DNA from: Leptodontidium sp. MPI-SDFR-AT-0119
Lineage: Eukaryota > Ascomycota > Leotiomycetes > Helotiales > Leptodontidiaceae
Direction: 5' to 3'
DNA length: 64,000 bases
Assembly: GCA_020726505.1 (NCBI GenBank)
Contig: JAHLEZ010000022.1
Location: 620,001 to 684,000, forward strand
The notes beneath the pieces were generated by a model. The model was not told the DNA's origin, did not search any database, and saw nothing but the letters and a program-made list of their open reading frames with translations. A program made the position numbers and the translations under genes. How positions within the stretch are numbered: the first letter of the stretch is position 1; the number at the start of each line of letters is the position of its first letter. Below, one piece after another: positions 1 through 12,088 of this stretch.

Positions 1-347
1 AAAAAGAGGAACCAAAACCCAAAAAAAAGCGAGATGTACTGTACGAGAGCGCATGCGGGCCAAGGTCGGTGAGACAGACAAGGAAAGAACTGAGATTGCT
101 AGCAATCTTTCGTGGTATCTCAAAGTTGGTATGTCGCGGAAAATGTAAGAACAGGGAAGCCGACGATTCGATGATGGCTGTGGTTGAATTAGGTATGCGT
201 GAGTGGAAAAATGGGCCGATACAAGTTAGTCGATCTGCGAGAAGTGAAGTGGCTGTGCAGAAAATAGTAGGGTGTGTCGTATTGGCGCCAGCGTATCTCA
301 AGGAATATTGGTACCCCTTTCTGTCAGGAGTGTGGTCAGGTGAAGAC
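1..347. other. 3' flank of the Msb1/Mug8 gene, no gene seen
   Basis: This stretch lies beyond the stop codon of the leftward Msb1/Mug8-type gene. A 110-codon open frame at 69-401 on the + strand overlaps the last coding exon on the other strand and shows no recognisable motif, so I do not call it. I see no repeat, RNA gene or terminator-like structure. Confidence 0.5.
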
Positions 348-3300
348 TTAGTTCACAGGTCTGCGCGCAGGACGAGTGCTAGACGTGGGACTTCCGCCTG
401 AAGTCTCCATGTTGCCGGTCAACTCTGCAACACGGGCTTTGATTCTCGCAACTCTGGATTCGATAGCTGTTCTATATTAGTACTCATATCTCCTAAAAAG
501 AAGGTATAAACTTACTCTCCTCGCCACTCGTCTCTCCATCATCAACATCCGTCTTCCCACTATATCCACCACGACTCTGCTCCTCGCTCTGTCTCAGCGC
601 CGCACGCTCAGCAGCATTCTTCCTGATCTGTGCCCAACGATCTTGGACTGGGCTTGGCTCCGGCTCATCGTTAGTTCGCACGCGCGAGATATTCGGTGGA
701 ACGGCTGCATCGTCCTCGCTTTGACGAGGGGAATCCTCTGGCACGAAAGCCGGGACGTCTTCAAGAGGTCCTTGGTCGAAACTGGAAAATGCTTGACGGG
801 CCTCGTGAGCGTCGTTGGTGTCAACACGGGAGAGGCTGTCCTGGATTGAAGGGTCATAGGAGCGGTCGAAGTTTTGGGCAGGGGATGCGATAGGTGTCCG
901 TTGTTGTTGGCCATCTTCTGAAACACGATGAGATACGGACTGGGTCATCGGCTGTTGTGTCATAGAGGGGGAGCTTTCGCTAACGGGGGATGTGACAGGG
1001 CTCTTCTTGCGGAATCCGGAGAGGCGTCTTCCTAGAGCTGGACCACCTGGCTGGAGACCATTGCCGTTGTTAATGACTTGTGGTGGGGCTTGAGAGGTTG
1101 ATTGACGATTCTTATTTCGGCCAAACATCTTTCTGAATCCACCACTTGGAGCTCCTTGTTCCTTCTTCTTGAGCTTGTTGTGCTTGGCTTTACTTTCTGG
1201 ACTTGATCCACTCTGGTCAACTGAGGCTCTTGGTTCGGGAGTTGGAGCCCCAATACGGGATGGGCCTGCATTTCGGTCCGATGGGTGAGCATCATTTGGT
1301 AGAGAGACCTCGGCGGCCTTCTCTGACAAGTTACGATGAGCTTCCTCGTCCACGTCAAGTCCGGGCGTAGGTGGGAGAGGTGCAGGTGGAGGTGTGTGTA
1401 TCTGAACAGCAGGAACCGGCGAGGGCAGCGCAGGCAAATCTCTGTCCTTGGAACTCTCTTGTGGCTGATTAGCTGGTTTTTGAGTATCCTGACTCTTGCT
1501 ATTCCCATTCGTCTGCATTGTTGCTTCCCCAAGTCCTCGGCCAGTGTTGTTGTTGGCGAGATATGCTTCTCGAATAGCATCCTTATCGTACTTGTTCGCC
1601 CACTTCATGGCAGGAGAAGCTTCATTCATGATAACCGGCTGGAGGGTGAAGACACTACTGGTCTTGGTGGACAGAACGTCGACATCATTTCTTCCACGTC
1701 GAGATGTTGCTTGGAGAGCCTCCTCTTGTCGTTGCTTTTGCTGTAGTTGTATAGCAGCAGCTTGAATACGAGCATGTTGATCCGGACCAATACTAGTTTT
1801 GCTCACACCCACACTTTGATTTGAAGTCAATCCAGGTCGTAAGCTGGTAGTTGAGTCGAGGGCATGTTTTCCAGTAGATCCCCGACGAGTGAGACCCTTG
1901 TTCTTCTTCGATCGACCCCAAAAGCTCTTCTTCTCGGCAATATACGCACCCTCCTCAGGAGCTGGAGCGGCTCCTTTGACCATTTCCTCCATTACCAACC
2001 ATCTCCCACCTCGAATGATGGTTTCGATCAGAGCACATCTTCCAAATGCTGCTTTTCTCTCACCGGGTTCCTCGCCTGCTAAACTACTGATCCATACCCA
2101 CCAGAACGAATCATCCAGATCGAACCGTGTGATACTTGCAAGTTCTCCTGGTTCAAGATGATTTTGCTCCAGTCTTGGCCTATGCGATTGAGAACTTCGG
2201 CCTCTGGTATCAATTGGGGGCAAGACTTTGTCAGGAGGAAGCAGAAGCGGTGCTGGGCCATTAGTAGCCTCGTCCACAAATCCAGAAGAAAGGAAATCTG
2301 CCCAAGAAGGTGTAGTAGGTCTCCCTCCTCCCACAGTCCTCGATTGTGGCTTTGTCCGTAGACCTGGCTGAGGGCGCTTCTTCGTGAAATTGCTCTCGTC
2401 ATCCTCATCCTCTTCCTCAAATGCGCCGGAGAACCCAATATCCTCGAATCGGGACCACGAAGCGTCAGTTAAGCCGGTAGATTCCTTGGATGTGGACACC
2501 TGGGATTGGTTTGCCGAGGAGATCGACCTCAATACCCGACGACATTCATCCGTGAGAGCCTTTACTGGATCTTCGTACTCTGCAAATGCCTGCAAAGCCC
2601 GATCATCGTCTCGATATTGGAAATGGTTCGCTCTACGCAGCAGCGCAAATGGCGTTGGAGATACTGCATCCACAATCATGACCACCTTTGTTGTCCTCGT
2701 TTGCAGAAGCGACGGCCGTTCCGGTGGGTATTCGGTTTCCTGTACCAACTTCTGCAGAGACATCGGAAGGGTCGAGATTCCGTTCAATCCTTTTACAGAG
2801 CTTGGTGTAAGTGATCGAAGGTAGGCAAAGAACAAATGACTTGCAGCATCCGCGGCTCTGCACAATATTAGCAAATAGCACACAAAAAGAACTGATCCTG
2901 ATCTACTCACGCAACCCATCGTCGATAACCTCCTTCAAAACCCTTCCCACCATCATGATGTTCGAAACCCCACCATCCAGCTAGTCTTGACAATTTTCTT
3001 CCTCCAAGACCGTTTGTCTTTGCATGCGCAGCAATGGCTGAAAGAAGATCGAAGAAGTCGAAGATAATCTTAGAACGGGCATCCGAATCCACGCTCAAGG
3101 GTATAAAGGTCGCAAACGAGTCTCGGGCCATATTGGAATCTGGGGAGTCAGCGTTTGTACTCGCAGATTTGGAGGTGCAGCATACCTGATTCTCCAACTT
3201 TGAAAAGTTCATATGCATCCCATCCTACGACTCCTCCTGGTAATCTACTCCAACACCATTTCACAACACTGCACAGAACCTATTCCTCGTCAATTTTGTC

Positions 3301-3769
3301 CCCATATTCTGCCATTCTACGTACCATTGGCTCGGTCAGCCGTAACTCTTGTGCCAACATCTCGCCATAGAGACCTCTCTCGAAGAAATTCCTGACGAAC
3401 GAACGCGCTGCGCTAGGATCCGAAGTCGGTCTAAAGGGGAGTAAGAGGAACGGCGTATCGAGAGCTGTCAGGAAAGGAAATTAGCTGGTGTAACGGGAGA
3501 AAGCTATCATATCACAATGGGAGCATGCAGAATTGACAGCGGGATCTGCCACTCTTTCTGGGGCGAGATGCTAACGTACCTCTCGACTTCAATTCCAGCG
3601 TACAACCTCGTAGTAACTCCTGTACTTCCTCTGGGTCGACCGTGACCCGCGTCCAGGCGTCTTCCCATCGTGGTTTCGGTGGAGCGTCATTCAGCGCGGG
3701 CTGCTGGGCGCCTTTCTTTACTTTGGATGGGCCATCTTTGCCCTTCAGCCTCGAAAAGAAGCTCGGCAT
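348..3769 (-). CDS. Msb1/Mug8-domain cell polarity protein
   Basis: Six exons by splice-site reading: 3769-3580, 3464-3325, 3279-3186, 3139-2911, 2857-516 and 466-348, giving about 1037 residues. The N-terminal third matches the fungal Msb1/Mug8 domain: the start MPSFFSRLKGK, a segment about putting residues in LLPFRPTSDPSAARSFVRNF, and the EGGYRRWVAAADAASHLFF region. The remainder is Pro/Ser-rich, low complexity and probably disordered, ending in a short conserved-looking helix (SRVARIKARVAELT) encoded by the last exon. In budding yeast Msb1 acts in bud emergence with the Cdc42/Rho1 polarity machinery at the cell cortex, and in fission yeast Mug8 is induced in meiosis; that role is carried over by family only. 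The last intron (515-467) restores a C-terminus that plain reading of the long frame would miss. Identity is confident, exact role is not. Confidence 0.88.
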
Positions 3770-6169
3770 GGCCGTGGGGTATGTGCGGTCTCTTTATGTT
3801 CGAGAGCAGGTGGCGGTGGATGTGCAGTAAGTACAGTAGGAGACGCGGTGCATTCGATCCGGCCCACGGTCTGCGGTGGTCGGTCTGGTGTCTCGACTTT
3901 TGTCCTTTAGGTGCAGGAGGTGGAGGAAGAGCAGGTGGTGGTTGGCAGTGAGTGAGTGGTGTTGCTGGGCCCGTTCGAAATAATTTTAGCGTGTCAATGC
4001 GATGCGCAGGTCGTGTCCTGGTAGAACTATCAGAAGGAGGGGCTCCAAGGGCAGGCAGGTGAATCGGCCACTGCAAGATCTGGATATACACAGTCAATGG
4101 ATAGGTAACCAGGTTGTGAATAGCTTCAAGATTTTCTCCTGGGTAGGGGAGGGGGTGAGTAGGGAGAATGGACGGTGGTGGTCGGAATAAAGATTGAGAA
4201 GGGGAGGTTGGAGACTGCAGACTGCAATGCAGACTTGACTGACTGACTGACTCTGGGTCGCGTTCTGTCCGAATGTGGGTAGAAAGTTTAATCGGAGCAG
4301 ATTCAGGGGGGATGGCTGTTGGGTTACTGCTGCTTTTGGGCGGGCGGGATATCCTGGGCGCTGGTAGCGTACTGGAGTGGGTGGTGGGTGGGTGGGTTGG
4401 CAGTGGTGGTGCGGGCTAGCGGGCTGGCTGCGGTACCTACCTAGGTACGTAGCGTAAGTAGCGTAGTGCAGTGCAGTGGAGTGAGTGAGTGGGTGTGAGG
4501 CTTGAGGGGGTGGGCACAGAAATTACAGCGCACGCACGGTGATCGTTGTCCGGTTTGGTGGGCGGTGAGGCGGGAACAGAGACTGTGCAGCGGGTGCAGT
4601 GCGGCTGGGAGTGCAGATGAATGAAGAGACTTCCGTGTTACCATTGGCTGGGAGGAGATATATTATCTGCTATCTTGCTGCTGTTCTAGCGCTGAAGCTA
4701 AGAGAAGAAGAGATGTTGGCCGTAGGCTTCGCTCTTTCTGGTGTTGAGCGGAGAGGGCAAAGTGCACTCACTCACTTATTGAAAGCCAACACTGGAAGGA
4801 TGGAAATGTCGAGGATCGGGGAGGGAGCAAGGCATCTGGCATCGAGGATCATGAGACAAGAAGTGAGCCTGAGCATGAGCCTGGGCCTGGACAGCAAACA
4901 GTCCCAGGCGAGTGAGTGTGCTGAGTTGATGAGGGCAAGCAGGGACTGAGTGGTGCACGCACTTCCTCCTGTCCAGTCAGTGTGTTGGCATCCAGCCATA
5001 AACCCAGCTCTTCTCTTCCCAGTTAGAGAGTAATAACACACCAGGACCGGTGTACCTGGCGCCCCATCAGAATCACGCATTGCAGACTCCGGATTGGTGG
5101 TTTGGCAGTGGTGTTGTCGTTTTATTGTGGGCAGTATTATAATTGCCAGGAGTGTGGACGGGCCTATAAAATCTACGCGAACCCCTGAATTGATTTGCAT
5201 CAGAGCGGCTTGTGTTTGGTCCAGTTGTCTGTCAGTCGACTCGCTTCTTTCTCGCCTGCCAACGCATCTTCTTCCTTCGTGGCTCAGCATCATGACTTAC
5301 TTCACTTCAACACTTGGAATGCCATAAACTAGTTGCCACCCTGCAAGCCAGTCGATCCTTTTACCATTGATGTCCTATCTCTTTCGACCTCTACCTTACT
5401 AACCCCCTCCTACGAGTATTTCCCATCGTGGTGATCCAGATATAGCACCACCGGACGAAAAAGCAACAAATTCGCTTCACATGGCGTTGCAGATTTGTTC
5501 ATGGCTTGACCATCCATGACATATTTCATGCACACAGCTACATAAACCAGGAACACCACCATCCTTTTGAGAATCCGGATCAGCGCCGCAGCTTCTCTCG
5601 AGCTTCATTATTGGTTCTGAGAAGCGTCGAATTGGACCATTAGTACGGATCAGGTGATCCCGAGAATTCCGAGGTTTTGTTGTGGCTTGAATTATTTCAC
5701 TTTTCCTCCTGTTCTGTTCTGGTGTATTCTGCTCTACTTGATTATCATGTCCCTGGGGTATTCGAGTCTGACAGACGAAGTCGGTCGTCGCTCCCATGGC
5801 TGAAGATGTCTCGTCTCAAATTGAGCGCTTTCCCCGAGTCCATCAGCTGATTTAGCGACAGCTCCAATCAACTGCAACCACGACCCGAGACAGCTGCGGC
5901 AAGGCTGCACATCTGTCTCGTTCTCGTTGTCTGTTATTCTTGCTTTTGCTTGACTTTCCATCCCGCTGTCATCCATTGTTTCAGTCAGTCCAGTCAGCAT
6001 AAGGTGTGATTCTTGCGACGAACGTCTGCGAGGAAAACTTTGTTCCTGATTGGTTGTCTTTTGAAACTTCAATTCCTTGCCTGAAATCGGATCCGATTGG
6101 AAGGGCGTGTGTCCGTAACCACCTCACATATCCTCCTCAGCCTTCTCACATAGACGTCCTCTGTTTATC
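3770..6169. other. 2.4-kb intergenic stretch with low-complexity sequence
   Basis: This is the shared upstream region of the leftward Msb1/Mug8 gene and the rightward HET gene. It contains simple-sequence tracts: a fourfold GACT repeat at 4237-4252, GAGT-type repeats near 4480-4495, GGGTGGGT-type tracts near 4380-4400 and a 10-bp palindrome TACCTAGGTA at 4438-4447. The open frames here (for example 4599-4949 + and 4772-5293 -) overlap on opposite strands and have no family features, so I do not call a gene. Confidence 0.5.
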
Positions 6170-8020
6170 ATGCCCCTACAACAAGACACAAGCCTCGAAG
6201 ATCCGTATATCTACTCTGATATTACAGACCGACACCATCAGATTGATTCGGCTTGAGCCTTCGCCAAACCTTGAGTCTGAGCTGCGATGCAGCCTCATTC
6301 AAGAGAACATCCATCACTGCCAAGATGACAACGACAACACTATACGGCTCTCTCATATGTATGGGGAGACGCAAGTGACAGGCGTCATATCTCGATCGAT
6401 GGGAAGAGCTTATCCATCACAGCTTCACTCCACTGTGCTCTCCGTCACATACGCGATCCCAACCACCCTTCAACCATCTGGGCGGATGGTGTCTGTATCA
6501 ACCAAGCATCTAGTTTGGACCGCAACTCACAAGTCTCGATGATGGGCTCGATTTACAAAACGGCACACCGCACCCTTATATTCCTTGGCACATCAACCCC
6601 CGCTAGTGACGAAGTAATGGCGAAGATCCGCATCAAAACTCCTGGCATAGCACGCCCCGAATTCTATGAGATGGTAGAGACCCATATTCTCAGTCAGCCA
6701 TGGTTCACACGCGTGTGGACTCTCCAAGAGCTCGTCCTCTCGAAGAATCCATTGCTGCAGATGGGCACGGTCCGCATGGATTGGGAAACATTCTCTCGCC
6801 TGAAGACTCTCGACTACGTACAGCGAATCTTTGATCTACACGTAATCAGACGTTCCTACCAGATCTATGAAGACGTCAGTCATGGTATTACAACGCCCAC
6901 AGGTTTCCTCAGCAGCATGCTCAAGATCCGTCGAGGCTCCGGCGTGTCAGACCCAAGGGACATGATATTCGGGCACCTGGGTCTCTGCCCCCCGGCACAA
7001 AAGGCCGCAGTCCAATCTAGAATACCAGTTGATTACGGCAAGTCTGTTACCGAACTGTACGAAGCGGTCGCTCACCAGATCATACTCGACGAAAAGGGCA
7101 TAGCTCTCCTCGCGGATGTGGAGTCTGTACCGCTCGAAGAACGAAGGACTGGACTCCCATCTTGGGTACCAGACTGGACAGTTTATTACAAGGACTCATC
7201 CCCTTACCGACCAACAACGGGAAATTCGCGTCCCGCTTTCATGGAAGAGCAGATGTTTGAACATGCCCATGTTCTTACAATCCGCGGGACACATCATGGC
7301 GCAATCGAGCTCCTGTTACCAGAGCCATCCAACAGCGCTGGAAGGGATGATTTCTCAGGTCTGCACTGGGAGATGGGCGAATTGGATGTCCTCTCCTGGG
7401 CCGCGAAGCCTGAATCCCAACATACCGCACACGCGATATTTACCTCCTTCCACGAGACATGCGAGAAGTTGAAAATCCCTATCTGGGAAGACCAGCGTCG
7501 TGTTCACTACCCCGAAATACCCCCCATTACCCCTCCATCCCGGCAATACGACTCAAAACTCGTGGGGCTACAACAACGATACCAGGCGTGCGTACTTGTC
7601 TCGCGCCTCTATGCTCGTTCACGAGGGATTCCAGAAGAAGAGAAAGCTCTCCTACCAACAGACCTCGCAACACTCCTTTTGAACATGTTCATGAACTTAA
7701 GGGGCATCCATGATACTAAATACGACCCTTCCTCAATCACTGCCGTCCTCGACACGGGACGAGTGACTATAGTGCCTCAGCTGGCGCGCAAAGGCGATAT
7801 CCTCTGTGTGATGAACGGCCGCGAGAGAGAGTGCATTGTGCGGCCATGCGAGAGCCAAAACCCTACACTTGTCAAACAAAAGGAAGACGGTATGGCGGAG
7901 AATGTTCTGTGGGTTGCGCTCGCTCCGATACCCAAGTTTCAAGGCCACGCGGGCTGGGAGCTGGTTTTTGGTAGAGAGGCAGAGCTCGCAGATCGAGAGA
8001 CCGTCTTTCATATCCACTGA
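6170..8020 (+). CDS. HET-domain heterokaryon incompatibility protein, frameshifted near its start
   Basis: From 6341 to the stop at 8020 one frame is open and begins with a textbook HET core: YTALSYVWGD, then SITASLHCALRHIR, IWADGVCINQ, a QVSMMGSIYKTA segment and WFTRVWTLQEL. HET domains trigger vegetative incompatibility or cell death when signalled by partner proteins. The likely start is the ATG at 6170, which is in the same frame as the core. However, the conserved lead-in between about 6229 and 6338 (containing TIRLIRLEPSPNLESEL) is in another frame, and the 6170 frame meets TGA at 6254. No AG acceptor exists between the TGA at 6326-6328 and the core, so an intron cannot explain the shift. 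Two indels of opposite sign fit: an extra C at 6229-6230 and a missing base near 6338-6341. Either a recently broken gene or a sequence error. Confidence 0.8.
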
Positions 8021-8691
8021 CTACTGGCGGAAGGACTGTTTTTGCAACTAAATGATTCCTAGGCAACACGTCGACAGCAGTCGATTGTGACCCTCTAGTT
8101 ACACAAGCTCAGACGTGGAGCAGGAGGAAGCGAGGAAGCCAAACAACACCATCAAAATTTGGGTGTCAAGTTTTTTTTTCCTTTCCGGGACGAGCTTAGC
8201 CTGGAGAAGGTAATTGTACAAGTTTCAACGTGCAAGAAAAAAAAGTAAAGGCATGAATGTCGCAGTACATGAATACAGAATCGTTGATGTCAATGATTGG
8301 ATGCGGCAAACCCAATATCTTGCCAAGGGTTCTGCTGTGGTGAACCTGACAACCCGACCTGAACGCCTCATGGGGGAGAAAATATGCCTTATCTGTCTGC
8401 CTGCAGGTCACTTCAGCCTGTCCGCCCAGCTATTTGTGAGGGCTGGTGCGTTGGCGCACTCTCTCAGCGAGGCTGTGAAGGCTCCCCAGTCATTGGTCAG
8501 TCATTCCGGATTTCCTCGCCCTCCTAACGAGATGTTCAGCCTCTACCTTTACAAAACCAACGACACCTCCAAGTCGACAATTGTTACTAGTGCTGCACGA
8601 CTTTGTATATCCGGCTTCAGCTGTTTTCCAGCAGTTCAAGTGGGAGAGCCTCGTCGCTTGGATTATCTCATATTCGTTGTCAGCCAGCAGG
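8021..8691. other. Intergenic, upstream of the NACHT gene
   Basis: No gene supported. A + strand open frame at 8214-8771 runs into the NACHT start region in a different frame and has no recognisable features. A short T run follows 8170. Confidence 0.5.
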
Positions 8692-11600
8692 ATGGATCCT
8701 CTTTCTGGTCTAGCTGTGGCAGCCTCGCTAGTCCAGTTTCTGGATTTCACTGGTCGTCTCATTGCGACTAGTACAGAAGTCCTTCGCTCAGAAGGTGGAA
8801 CGTCGTTTGAGAATGACAATCTCGAAAAGGTATACCAGAAGCTGGAAAGACTTGGTTCGAGTCTCATAATCGCGCCTCAACAGCAACAGCAACAAGCCGC
8901 CCACGAGTCGCAAGCTCTGCCGCCGCCTTCTGAGCATGTAACTGCTCTGATCCAATTGTCGGTTGCGTGTAAATCCAACTGTAACGAGCTACTAGAAATT
9001 CTTCAGAAGCTGAAAGTGAGTGGCGGGCCGAACAAACTCTGGCGAAGCGTCAAGGCATCTCTCAAAGAAGCTTCACACAGACCGAAGGTTATCGCGATAG
9101 AGTTGAGACTTGGAAGAACGCAACAGGCCATGATAATCCATATCGGAGCTATCCTATGGTGAGTCAAACTCTCAAGTCCTGATTACGATTTATCGTCCTG
9201 ATCAAAGCAGGGAGCAAGTGTCTGAGGTAGGGCAAACGCTCAAGCATCTGAGATGTGAGAACAAGGAACTGCATTTCACCAACGAGCAGAGAATGGTGGA
9301 GTTGTCTACAGGGATCGAAAAACTCCGGATCGATATTCGCAAAAGTTGCCAGGAACCAAAGACCAAGCAACATGAACTCGCCGACTTGAGCAATTCGCTC
9401 GGAAGCCTTCACGAAATCATCTCATCTAGCGAGCAGTACAAGCAACAGGCCATTCTAGCAAGTTTGAATTATGATCGGCGCATGTCTCGTCATGAATCGA
9501 TTACGGACGCTCATCTTGATACCTTTAAGTGGATCTACGATGCAACAGTGTCTGGGTTCTCCAGCTGGTTGAGGACACAGGATGGGGTTTTCTGGATCAG
9601 CGGCAAACCGGGCTCCGGGAAGTCAACACTCATGAAGTACATCGCACACAGTCAGGAGACTCGTCAAATTCTCGCTGAATGGGCAGGCTCGGAAGGCGTT
9701 ACTCTTCTGTCTCATTACTTCTGGAGTGCAGGTACATCCATGCAGAAGTCCACGCAGGGACTGCTCCAGTCTCTCCTCCATGATATATTCCGAGAATACC
9801 CTTCATACATCCGTATTATGTGTCCAGAACGCTGGGCAGGCACGAAAATTGGTCCAGCGCCAAGGGCCGAAGCATGGTCAATCTCAGAAATGCTAGTTGC
9901 ATTCGAAACCATAGTTGACCAGGAGAGCCTAACAGCCAAATTCTGCATCTTCATCGACGGCTTGGACGAGTACGATGGCGAATTCTCGGGGCTCTGTGAC
10001 ATGGTTAAACGTATTTCGAAGTCTCCGAATATCAAGATTTGCATATCGAGTCGGCCATTGAACGCCTTCGAGAATGCTTTCGGCCAAGAGTCATCTCAAA
10101 AGCTGTATGTGCATACCTTGACCTCTAACGATATCCTGAGGTTTGCTCAAGATCGACTCCAAAGTCACTGCAGATGGGCAGCTTGCGCTTTCGATGATGC
10201 CCAGAAGCTTGCCCTCATTGAAGACCTTGGGTCTCGCTCGGAGGGTGTATTCCTCTGGGTTTTTCTCGTCACAGAAGAGCTCAGGAGAGGATTGGACAAC
10301 GACGACAATATACGCCATTTGCAACGACGACTGGAGAAGCTGCCCAGAGATCTAGAGAGGCTTTTCAGTCACATCCTGTCAACAGTTGAAGAATTCTACC
10401 ACAACGAAATGGCTGACATTCTTCAAATCGCTCTTCATCCAAACGCACCATTGCCGGTCTATATTTACGGGTGTCACCTTCAACAATACTACGATGAAGC
10501 CGACGTTCTTCGTGGCCCCGTCGAAGTTCTGACAGACAAGGCAAAGTCAGAACTCCTCAACCGGACTCGCGTTCAAATCAATGCTAGAACGAACGGCTTA
10601 CTCGAGAAGAGAGGCGCCTGTGTGGAGTTCTTACACAGGACTGTGCGTGACTACTTACTGACACGAGAAATGTGCGACTTCCTGGCTGCCAAGTCGACGC
10701 CGGGCTTCGACGTCAATTATGCAATCAGTAGAGCATATGTGATCTCCATCAAGTCAACTGCTTTCCCAAGAGGATTTTCCAGGATATCCAACGCGAAGTG
10801 CACGGGAAATATCATTATGGCCCTCGAAATAGCTCTGTCGTATGCCTCCGATGCGGCGGATTGTAACACCGATCTAGTGTTTGAACTGCTCGACGAACTA
10901 GAGCGTACACTTGTGGATATGTCCAGCGAATGGCCGCGGATGTGCCCTCGACGCATGTTCCGCGACTTGGTTATTCAATCTAACTTGCCAGCATATGTCT
11001 CCATGAAACTTTCGGAGCCAGGTTACCGCGATCTGTCCCCAGTTTCCCCGCTTTATATCGCTTCAAAGGCATCCAGATATTCGCCTAACACGATAAAACT
11101 ACTCCTTCAACATGGCGAGCTCCCCAATAAACCAGAAGATAACCAGGTGATTTTCATGCCTAGCACGATAAAACTCCTCCTTCAACATGACGAGCTCCCC
11201 AATAAACCCGAATATAACCAGGCGTTTTTCACCCCTTGGCTGTCATTTGTGCGTGAGGTGTCTCCATGGGGTCCCCAATTGCGAGGAAGAAGTTTCTCAG
11301 CAGCGCTCGAATGTGGGCTCTTTTCTATCTTTCTCGTCCACGGAGCCGATCCGAACGGCCAACTTCCGGTAACTGCTGGGTACAGCCTGTCCGCATTTGC
11401 GATATATCTCCAACTCTCGTTTTCGTCCCACGTCTCGGATACATCACCAGAGACGTATCTTCACAGCCTATCCTCATTCTTAGAAAGGGATCCCGATTTT
11501 TCGGCATGCGTGAAACTCGAGGACGATTTTTACAACCAACTGCCCGGAGCAAAATCGTACAAGTGGTGGCCAGACCAAGGGGAGACCTCAACGGTCTTGC

Positions 11601-11914
11601 GAGCTTTCTGTGATGGCCTCTCAAATGTACGATCGATGTCCCCGCCAGGCGGGATGATACAATCACGACGGCTGAAACTTCTCTCGCGGATCGTGGAAAT
11701 GATACTCTGCGAAGGTGCGAAGAGGAACTGGGATTTAGAGTTGCTTCGCTCGACTTCGCTGAAGGTCTTCCCTGAATATATGGCAAAGCGGGTTTTAGGT
11801 AACTCGGACAAGACAGGAGACGTCTCCATCGAGCCGGTGGCGCGAAAAAGATTCAGAGAAGATGAGGAAGACGGCAACAACGAGATCAGACGAGGAAAGA
11901 GAATTGGGTGTTAA
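8692..11914 (+). CDS. NACHT NTPase, NLR-like protein with fungal N-terminal domain
   Basis: Two exons, 8692-9158 and 9211-11914, about 1056 residues. The start MDPLSGLAVAASLVQFLDF is the usual opening of the fungal NLR N-terminal domain found before NACHT modules. A helical, coiled-coil-rich stretch follows. The NACHT NTPase shows Walker A GKPGSGKST (about residues 286-294) and Walker B CIFIDGLDEYD (about residue 402), then the helical region with LEKLPRDLERLFSHIL and FLHRTVRDYLL seen after NACHT in many fungal homologues. The C-terminal part is irregular, with two degenerate ankyrin-like pieces (TIKLLLQHGELPN, FLVHGADPNGQLP) rather than a clean repeat array, and ends in a basic tail. It is likely a cytosolic signalling ATPase in allorecognition or cell death; that role is by family. 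A 75-bp internal duplication is noted separately. Confidence 0.9.
11083..11232 (+). repeat. 75-bp in-frame tandem duplication in the NACHT gene
   Basis: Two adjacent 75-bp units, 11083-11157 and 11158-11232, encode near-identical 25-residue blocks. Both contain TIKLLLQH.ELPNKPE.NQ, with a few substitutions between them, such as HGEL versus HDEL and EDNQ versus EYNQ. The reading frame is kept, so the duplication lengthens the ankyrin-like part of the C-terminus by one unit. Confidence 0.9.
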
Positions 11915-12088
11915 GCAAAGATATCGAGGATGATCCCGCCCGAAGAGGTTGTCATTTATAGACTGTGAAGAGGATTCCCTATCTGTTGAACGCCGAAGAA
12001 AGATTGACAAGACTTGACATAACCAACCCCAAACACCACCTGAACGCCATACAGTACCCGCACATCCATCCATCGTTTCTTTACTCAT

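Noticed and set aside
1032..1580. 182-codon - strand frame within the Msb1/Mug8 gene
   Set aside because: It is a shifted frame of the same exon; composition only reflects the real coding frame.
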